From: an uncultured Lachnospiraceae bacterium
Lineage (GTDB): Bacteria; Bacillota; Clostridia; Lachnospirales; Lachnospiraceae
Assembly (NCBI GenBank): GCA_947367855.1
Contig: CANBFE010000040.1
Coordinates: 1 to 24,612 of the forward strand
Reading direction: 5' to 3'
DNA: 24,612 nucleotides
In this document: one piece after another, positions 20,473-24,612 of the stretch
Layout: each line of letters opens with the position of its first letter
Numbering within the stretch: position 1 is the first letter of the stretch
Notes under the pieces: generated by a model
Databases searched by the model: none
What the model was told of the DNA's origin: nothing
Seen by the model: only the letters and a program-made list of their open reading frames with translations
Position numbers and translations under genes: made by a program

Positions 20473-22071
20473 CTAATCCCATTTGTCACACAGGGAATTG
20501 ATCTGATCAGCGAATTTTTCCATATCCTTATTCGGCATACCGTCGATTCCCTTGACCATGTTAAGCAGCCTCTGAGCTGCAGCCAGCAGTTTTGCATAGA
20601 GATTGGAAGCCACGGTCCTTGCCTTCTTCTTCACCGGCACAGGCTCTGCCTCGTATTCCAGTTTTCCGGAAATCAGATCGAAAATGGTTCCGCTGTACGG
20701 CGCATAGGTGCGCTGTCCGTACTCCAGCTTCAGGCATTCCGCAAAGCCGGTGCATACCGTATCCTCGCCGTGTACCAGAAATACCTTCTTGGGCTTCTCC
20801 TCAAAGCCGCTGATCCACCGTATAAGCCCGTTCTTGTCCGCATGGCCGCTCATGCCCACCAGTTTCCTGATCTCCGCCCTGACCTGGATGGACTCGCCGA
20901 ACAGCTTCACCTCGTCAATCCCCTCCACCAGAAGACGTCCAAGGGTTCCCACTGCCTGGTATCCCACAAAGAGAATGGAACACTCCGGCCTCCAGAGATT
21001 ATGTTTCAGATGATGCCTGATTCGTCCTGCCTCGCACATGCCGGAGGCGGAGATGATCACCTTGGGAGTCTCGTTAAAGTTGATCTCCCTGGATTCCTCA
21101 CTTGTGATGGCAAGCTTCAGGCCCGGGAAGGACAGGGGATTGATTCCCTGCTGCACCAGGTCAAGCGCCTCCCCGGCAAAGCATTCCATCCTGTTTTCCT
21201 GGAAAATCTCCGTGGCTTCCACCGCCAGCGGACTGTCCACATAAACCGGGAAATTCTCATGTCCCTTCACCAGATTATCCACCTTGATCTTCCGCAGGAA
21301 ATAGAGCAGCTCCTGGGTACGCCCCACCGCAAAGGAGGGAATTACCACATTTCCGCCCCTGTCAAAGGTTTCCTTTAAAATCGCTGCCAGTTCATGCACA
21401 TAATCCGGACGCTCCACTGCATGCAGCCTGTCCCCGTAGGTGGATTCCATGACTACATAGTCAGCTTCCTTTGTGCAGGCCGGATCCCGCAGCAGCGGAT
21501 CATTCTTGTTGCCCACGTCTCCGGAGAAAACCACCTTCTTCGTATGTCCGTCCTCCCGCAGCCACACTTCAATGCTTGCCGAACCCAGGAGATGTCCGAT
21601 ATCGCTGAAACGGATTGTCATCTCGTCACAGATCTCCACCTTCTGGTTATAATGGCAGGATACGATCCTCTTAATGACCCCTTCCGCATCCTCCATGGTA
21701 TAGAGAGGCTCCATGGCTGTCACGGACTCGCTTCTCTTCGCCTTCCGGTTCTTCCACTCTGCCTCCATCATCTGAATATGGGCACAGTCACGGAGCATGA
21801 TGCTGCACAGATCCGCAGTGGCATCCGTGGCAAATACCTGTCCCCGGAAACCCTTTGCGTAAATCAGCGGCAGCAGTCCCGTATGGTCGATATGGGCATG
21901 GGTCAGCAGCACATAATCGATCAGGGACTCATCCACCGGAAGAGGCACATTCTCAAAGACATTTACCCCCTGCTCCATACCGCAGTCCACCAGAATGTGT
22001 TTCCCGCCTACCTCAATATAATGACAGCTTCCTGTCACCTCATGAGCCGCACCTACAAAAATCAGTTTCAT
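20473..22071 (-). CDS. Beta-CASP metallo-beta-lactamase RNA nuclease (CPSF/YSH1-like)
   Basis: The 532-aa protein starts with a metallo-beta-lactamase fold: 'GAAHEVTGSCHYIE', the zinc motif 'HAHIDH' (residues 58-63), 'DIGHLLGSASIEV' (next His) and 'VFSGDVGNKNDP' (Asp). An inserted beta-CASP domain follows ('VVMESTYGDRLH', 'VVIPSFAVGRTQELLYFLRK', 'VIISASGMCEAGRIRHHLK'). The RNA-specificity region ends with 'GMSGHADKNGL' and 'VFLVHGED'. This layout matches bacterial homologues of CPSF73 such as Thermus TTHA0252, rather than RNase J, whose C-terminal domain is absent. The likely activity is endo- or exonucleolytic RNA cleavage in the cytoplasm. ATG at 22071 follows GAGGAGG. It leads a probable operon with folA and the large lipoprotein gene. 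Confidence 0.93.
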   Translation of the reverse strand: MKLIFVGAAHEVTGSCHYIEVGGKHILVDCGMEQGVNVFENVPLPVDESLIDYVLLTHAHIDHTGLLPLIYAKGFRGQVFATDATADLCSIMLRDCAHIQMMEAEWKNRKAKRSESVTAMEPLYTMEDAEGVIKRIVSCHYNQKVEICDEMTIRFSDIGHLLGSASIEVWLREDGHTKKVVFSGDVGNKNDPLLRDPACTKEADYVVMESTYGDRLHAVERPDYVHELAAILKETFDRGGNVVIPSFAVGRTQELLYFLRKIKVDNLVKGHENFPVYVDSPLAVEATEIFQENRMECFAGEALDLVQQGINPLSFPGLKLAITSEESREINFNETPKVIISASGMCEAGRIRHHLKHNLWRPECSILFVGYQAVGTLGRLLVEGIDEVKLFGESIQVRAEIRKLVGMSGHADKNGLIRWISGFEEKPKKVFLVHGEDTVCTGFAECLKLEYGQRTYAPYSGTIFDLISGKLEYEAEPVPVKKKARTVASNLYAKLLAAAQRLLNMVKGIDGMPNKDMEKFADQINSLCDKWD

Positions 22072-22177
22072 CTCTCTACCTCCTCTTTTTCCGGTTCTTC
22101 CATGGAACTTCCGCAGAAAAATTGTCGCCCCCTGCGGCAGCCCTGTTTCCCCTGCCCAATACTATATTTCTATCTCT

Positions 22178-22206
22178 ATTTTATTATGGAATTTCATTTA
22201 TCGCAA
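22178..22206 (-). promoter_or_regulatory. Promoter of the beta-CASP/folA operon
   Basis: On the minus strand, TTGCGA (22201-22206) and TAAAAT (22178-22183) are separated by 17 bp. The leader would be about 100 nt. Confidence 0.65.
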
Positions 22207-22272
22207 GAAAAAGTTTTCTGAAAATAACGATTGTTTCAGGCAGATGCTCTGGCCTTCTCCAAATGAATATGC

Positions 22273-22278
22273 TATAAT
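22273..22278 (+). promoter_or_regulatory. Extended -10 promoter of the acyltransferase gene
   Basis: TGCTATAAT is a perfect extended -10, 81 bp before the start codon. The -35 region is weak. Confidence 0.6.
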
Positions 22279-22290
22279 GCCTTTGGGCAG

Positions 22291-22311
22291 AAAAAAGAGG
22301 CCCGGCGCCTC
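22291..22311 (-). terminator. Possible antisense-facing terminator in the acyltransferase leader
   Basis: GAGGC (22297-22301) and GCCTC (22307-22311) form a 5-bp GC stem, and the minus strand continues with TTTTTT. No minus-strand gene ends here, so it may shield the divergent beta-CASP promoter from antisense transcription. On the plus strand it would be a hairpin near the 5' end of the acyltransferase mRNA. Confidence 0.45.
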
Positions 22312-22358
22312 CGGATTAACTCTGAGCTTACTGCCAGAATACAGAAATGAGGCATCTC

Positions 22359-23438
22359 ATGAAAGATTACCAACCCGATTTTCATAAACTCCATTTTGAC
22401 AGCATCCAGGCCCTGCGGGGAATTACGGCCCTGTTTATCCTGTTGGAGCATATCCGCTTTTTGAACTGCGGCGCCTTTGGCGTGGATATTTTCTTCTGCA
22501 TCAGCGGATTTATGATTATGTTTTCCACCCACAAGGACTCCGGCTTCTTTCTGCGGAAAAGGCTGATCCGCATTCTTCCCCTGTACTACCTCATGACCGT
22601 GGGTACCTTCCTGCTGCTTTTGCTGTTTCCCGGCATGTTTGAACAGACCAAGGCGGATCCCGTCTTTCTGGTGAAAAGTCTTCTGTTCCTCCCCTTTGAC
22701 ATCGGAGGTGGCGCGCTCCAGCCCCTGATGCGCATAGGTTGGACGGTAAACTGTGAGATTTTCTTTTATTTTTTGTTTTTTATCGGACTGCGCCTGAGCC
22801 ACCGGTTCCGGGGACTGATCTGCGCCGTCCTTCTCCTTGCCTTTACAGCCGCAGCCCGGCTGCTGCCTTCCCCTCCGGCCTTTCTGGAATTTTACGGAAA
22901 TCCGGTAATGCTGGAATTTCTCTATGGCATGGCGGCCTATTACGGGGCCCGCGGTCTCTATGCGCTGTACCTCCAAAACAGGCTCCCCGGATTCCGGAAG
23001 CATGTTCCCGGACAGAGACTTCCGCACATGGGATTCTTTCTCAGTCTCACAGCGCTTCTGCTGTGTTTTGCCGGTCTCATCGCCACAAAGCCCACAATCA
23101 ATATCCTGGGCTTTCGCCGCATTTTTGTATGGGGGCTTCCTGCCTTCCTCATTGTGATGTGCAGCTTTCTGCTTGGCCTGGGCATGCGGAAAATCCCCCC
23201 TTTTCTGATCCGGCTGGGGGATGCCAGCTTCTCCCTCTATCTGGTACATTACTATCCCGTGATGCTTCTGGACCGCGCGGTATTTGACTTTTCCGCCTGT
23301 ACGCCCTTCTCCCTGTCCGGCGCTGCGGCTGCTGTCTGCATCAGCCTCGTTCTGGCGTTCGCAAGCCGGGAACTCATTGAGAAACGGTTTTCCGGATGGC
23401 TGCGCAGCCGCCTGATAAAGCCGGTTTCCCTGCCCTGA
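22359..23438 (+). CDS. Acyltransferase-3 family membrane protein
   Basis: The 359-aa protein fits the acyltransferase 3 (OafA/YrhL-like) family of about 10-segment membrane enzymes that O-acylate cell-surface sugars. The N-terminus has 'IQALRGITALFILLEHIRF' with the conserved histidine region, 'GVDIFFCISGFMIMF', and the 'FFLRKRLIRILPLYYL' basic motif. 'IGWTVNCEIFFYFLFF' carries the conserved WxxxxE region, and 'DASFSLYLVHYYPVML' is the last conserved block. Unlike OafA it has no C-terminal SGNH domain. ATG at 22359 follows GAGG by 6 bp; the ATG at 22347 would place that site inside the gene. It stands alone on the plus strand. The substrate is unknown. Confidence 0.92.
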   Translation: MKDYQPDFHKLHFDSIQALRGITALFILLEHIRFLNCGAFGVDIFFCISGFMIMFSTHKDSGFFLRKRLIRILPLYYLMTVGTFLLLLLFPGMFEQTKADPVFLVKSLLFLPFDIGGGALQPLMRIGWTVNCEIFFYFLFFIGLRLSHRFRGLICAVLLLAFTAAARLLPSPPAFLEFYGNPVMLEFLYGMAAYYGARGLYALYLQNRLPGFRKHVPGQRLPHMGFFLSLTALLLCFAGLIATKPTINILGFRRIFVWGLPAFLIVMCSFLLGLGMRKIPPFLIRLGDASFSLYLVHYYPVMLLDRAVFDFSACTPFSLSGAAAAVCISLVLAFASRELIEKRFSGWLRSRLIKPVSLP

Positions 23439-23496
23439 CCTTCCAGAAACCTCCGGACCCTCCGGAAGAAAGGGGAAAAACAATTTGCAAAAACAG

Positions 23497-23525
23497 TTGA
23501 CAACCCTGCTGACTTGTAGTAGAAT
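23497..23525 (+). promoter_or_regulatory. tRNA-Gly promoter
   Basis: TTGACA (23497-23502), 17 bp, then TAGAAT (23520-23525): a near-consensus promoter ending 30 bp before the tRNA. Confidence 0.88.
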
Positions 23526-23555
23526 AAGTCTTGTCGTTAAGACAGACAGATTTTT

Positions 23556-23628
23556 GCGATAGTGGCTCAGTTGGTAGAGCGCCACCTTGCCAAGGTGGAA
23601 ACCGCGGGTTCGAGTCCCGTCTATCGCT
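23556..23628 (+). tRNA. tRNA-Gly (anticodon GCC)
   Basis: The 73-nt gene folds as a standard cloverleaf: acceptor arms GCGATAG and CTATCGC, D arm GCTC...GAGC, anticodon stem CCACC/GGTGG with loop TTGCCAA (GCC at 23589-23591, tRNA positions 34-36), and T arm with TTCGAGT. The discriminator base is T (U), usual for tRNA-Gly. CCA is not encoded. Confidence 0.97.
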
Positions 23629-23643
23629 CTTCAAAAAACAAAA

Positions 23644-23683
23644 GGTAATCAATCGCATTGGTAGTGTGATGATTACCTTTTTT
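23644..23683. terminator. Bidirectional terminator shared by tRNA-Gly and the small-gene operon
   Basis: GGTAATCA (23644-23651) and TGATTACC (23670-23677) form a perfect 8-bp stem. The plus side continues with TTTTTT and the minus side with TTTTGTTTTTTG. It is 15 bp after the tRNA and 11 bp after the stop of the zinc-ribbon gene, so both convergent units end here. Confidence 0.88.
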
Positions 23684-23694
23684 GCTGCTATATT

Positions 23695-23868
23695 TTATCT
23701 CTTCTCCTTTTGGGAAACGGGGCCTTTTCCTGACCGCCGGAACCGTTCAAAGGACCGGTAGCCGTTTGCTTTACAGTGGGGACATGGATTTGTTACAGTA
23801 TGTATCTGCCCCAATGTATACGGGCACCTGGAACATGGTCTCCTTCTGAATATTCGTACATCAATCAT
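23695..23868 (-). CDS. 57-aa zinc-ribbon-like protein
   Basis: The frame from ATG 23868 to TAA 23695 encodes 57 aa with two CxxC pairs 13 residues apart: Cys12/Cys15 ('RRRPCSRCPY') and Cys29/Cys32 ('TNPCPHCKANGY'), the pattern of a small zinc ribbon. Both ends are strongly basic ('RIFRRRP', 'RSFERFRRSGKG'), which suggests binding to nucleic acid or an acidic partner. It has no signal or membrane segment. The start codon lies inside the last codons of the upstream 45-aa gene (8-nt overlap, ATGATTGA), so translation is probably coupled; AGGG directly precedes it. No family could be assigned. It is the last gene before the shared terminator. Confidence 0.7.
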   Translation of the reverse strand: MIDVRIFRRRPCSRCPYTLGQIHTVTNPCPHCKANGYRSFERFRRSGKGPVSQKEKR

Positions 23869-23998
23869 CCCTGGACTTTTTTACAGCAGCGGCAATGACC
23901 ACTGGTGCAAGTGCCACAGCTGCCACAGTTCCTACAGTTTTCTTTCCACCTTTTATTATCTTCTTAGCGCCTTTTTTTAATTTTTTCTTTAATGACAT
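23861..23998 (-). CDS. 45-aa cationic peptide with hydrophobic helix
   Basis: ATG 23998 follows AGGAG by 7 bp and the frame runs 45 codons to TGA. The first 20 residues hold ten lysines in an amphipathic pattern ('KKKLKKGAKKIIKGGKK'), followed by about 19 small and hydrophobic residues ('TVGTVAAVALAPVVIAAAV') and the tail KKSRDD. This layout suits a membrane-inserting peptide, such as a leaderless bacteriocin, type I toxin or small membrane regulator; no cleavage site or double-glycine leader is visible. It lies between the 104-aa gene (45-bp gap) and the overlapping zinc-ribbon gene. Its small size means it is easily left unannotated. The function is unknown. Confidence 0.68.
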   Translation of the reverse strand: MSLKKKLKKGAKKIIKGGKKTVGTVAAVALAPVVIAAAVKKSRDD

Positions 23999-24043
23999 TT
24001 GAAGACTCCTTTCCTTTGAATGACCATGTTTCATAAAGTATAT

Positions 24044-24358
24044 TTATCCCTCATATCCTTTGGGATATTTAATATCAATAATTGGTCTGTCATTTGGATT
24101 CCTGATTTTCACACTCATGATCTGCTTATGGCATTCCATGAGCTGGTCTCTGACCATCTCCAGATGTGCCTTGCTCTGTGGAACAATGTATTTTTTGGAA
24201 CCAACCTCCAACAGTTCGAGATACCAGTTGACCACCTCCAACTTGTGGAGACAGTATGATGAAATCATCATCTTGTCATTGGAATCCCTGATTGCTTCTG
24301 TCTCAATCTGGATGTAGGACACCAGATCTGCAGGTATCTTTTTTAATTTTTTGGCCAT
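24044..24358 (-). CDS. 104-aa protein of unknown function in the small-gene operon
   Basis: I do not recognise this protein. ATG at 24358 follows GGGAGTGAAGGA. It begins with basic 'MAKKLKKIP', continues with a probably helical stretch ('IQIETEAIRDSNDKMMISSYCLHKLEVVNWYLELLEVGSKKYIVP'), a second helix ('SKAHLEMVRDQLMECHKQIM'), and ends with 'IRNPNDRPIIDIKYPKGYEG'. No signal peptide or membrane segment is visible, so it is likely cytoplasmic. It is mildly rich in Met and Cys, but the Cys are not paired. It sits 24 bp after the lysine/glycine repeat gene and 45 bp before the 45-aa peptide gene. As the only soluble mid-size protein in the group, it could be a partner, chaperone or immunity protein for the peptides, but this is a guess. 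Confidence 0.75.
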   Translation of the reverse strand: MAKKLKKIPADLVSYIQIETEAIRDSNDKMMISSYCLHKLEVVNWYLELLEVGSKKYIVPQSKAHLEMVRDQLMECHKQIMSVKIRNPNDRPIIDIKYPKGYEG

Positions 24359-24382
24359 TATCCTTCACTCCCTGCAAAGCCA

Positions 24383-24529
24383 TTACATCCATTTCCCCAA
24401 TTGCTTTCCTAATGCCTTTCCAATTTTCTTCCCCATTTTTTTACCTTTTTTTCCACCAATTTTCTTGCCGATTTTTTTACCTGCTTTCTTACCCAGATCT
24501 TTACCCGCATCCTCCATCATTTTACTCAT
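24383..24529 (-). CDS. 48-aa lysine/glycine tetrad-repeat peptide
   Basis: ATG 24529 follows GGGAGG by 9 bp; the frame runs 48 codons to TAA. After a short start (MSKMMEDA), residues 9-48 are ten 4-residue units, mostly G-K-K-hydrophobic (for example GKKA, GKKI, GKKM, GKAL, GKWM). Glycine falls at every fourth position from 9 to 45, giving a continuous GxxxG pattern. There are 17 Lys and 11 Gly in 48 residues. At DNA level this is a degenerate 12-bp repeat. A helix of this type would carry a glycine face and a strong positive charge, as in glycine-zipper or membrane-active peptides. No leader or cysteine is present. It is the first gene visible of the small-gene operon. Confidence 0.7.
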   Translation of the reverse strand: MSKMMEDAGKDLGKKAGKKIGKKIGGKKGKKMGKKIGKALGKQLGKWM

Positions 24530-24612
24530 AATAATAAACCTCCCTATATTGTCAAGTGATTTTCCTTAAAAAATCAAGGAATTTTAAAGTTTATATCTCA
24601 GGTGAATGAGCC
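24530..24612 (-). promoter_or_regulatory. AT-rich upstream region of the small-gene operon
   Basis: The region holds the GGGAGG ribosome site (24539-24544) and a possible promoter, TTGATT (24572-24577) with GACAAT (24548-24553), spaced 18 bp. A TTGACA at 24550-24555 is too close to the start codon to serve as its -35 box. Short overlapping dyads (TTCCTT/AAGGAA and GATTTT/AAAATC) lie around the -35 box. The window ends before it is clear whether more genes precede. Confidence 0.4.

Noticed and set aside
22272..23585. 437-aa minus-strand open frame opposite the acyltransferase gene
   Set aside because: It is the antisense of a clear acyltransferase, shows Gln/Lys/Gly-rich random composition, and runs into the tRNA region.
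24383..24529. Simple DNA minisatellite with no coding role
   Set aside because: The 12-bp units vary at synonymous positions while keeping the Gly/Lys pattern, the frame is open from ATG to stop, and a GGGAGG site precedes it; still not proven to be translated.

Overview
This 24.6 kb window reads as chromosome of a low-to-mid GC Gram-positive anaerobe, most likely a Lachnospiraceae-type Clostridium. The reasons are strong AGGAGG-like ribosome sites, TTGACA/TATAAT promoters, the rho - rpmE - yqhQ - prmC - prfA gene order, a CIRCE heat-shock operator, lipoprotein-type solute-binding proteins, and clostridial family members such as DUF4364 and PadR with DUF2812. Almost all genes lie on the minus strand. 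The exceptions are a DUF4364 protein, an acyltransferase and a tRNA-Gly. No transposase, integrase, CRISPR array or rRNA was seen.

Layout. (1) 1-935: 5' part of a solute-binding lipoprotein gene that leaves the window on the left, preceded by a 589-bp non-coding region with two related palindromes and a terminator. (2) 1525-3026: two thioredoxin-fold envelope proteins and a small unknown protein. (3) 3198-8215: translation and transcription termination block, in transcription order rho, rpmE (own promoter), yqhQ, prmC, prfA. prmC overlaps yqhQ by 4 bp, and PrmC methylates the GGQ motif of release factors such as the PrfA encoded next to it. The 3' end of prfA is duplicated as a 59-bp tandem repeat. 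(4) 8463-11439: DUF4364 protein (plus strand), rarA, and an NYN-nuclease/LOTUS protein. (5) 11590-13017: a three-gene operon (small membrane protein, PadR repressor, DUF2812 membrane protein) behind a promoter overlaid by two perfectly inverted copies of a 21-bp dyad, probably the PadR operator. (6) 13164-17740: htpG with a perfect CIRCE element next to its promoter, a PrsA-like foldase lipoprotein, and ilvE. (7) 17767-22206: beta-CASP RNA nuclease, dihydrofolate reductase and a large lipoprotein with a solute-binding domain, probably one transcription unit. (8) 22273-23628: acyltransferase-3 membrane protein and tRNA-Gly(GCC).

The most unusual part is the right edge (23644-24612). Right after the tRNA-Gly gene is an AT-rich, minus-strand run of four small genes: a 48-aa lysine/glycine peptide built from ten 4-residue units, a 104-aa unknown protein, a 45-aa peptide with a cationic start and a hydrophobic helix, and a 57-aa CxxC/CxxC zinc-ribbon protein whose start overlaps the stop of the 45-aa gene. 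Three of the four are shorter than 60 aa and easily missed. They look like one operon ending at a terminator shared with the tRNA. Their function is unknown; a membrane-active peptide system or the edge of an integrated element at the tRNA are the two readings I consider most likely.

All functional calls come from reading the sequence and from known family motifs. No database search was possible.
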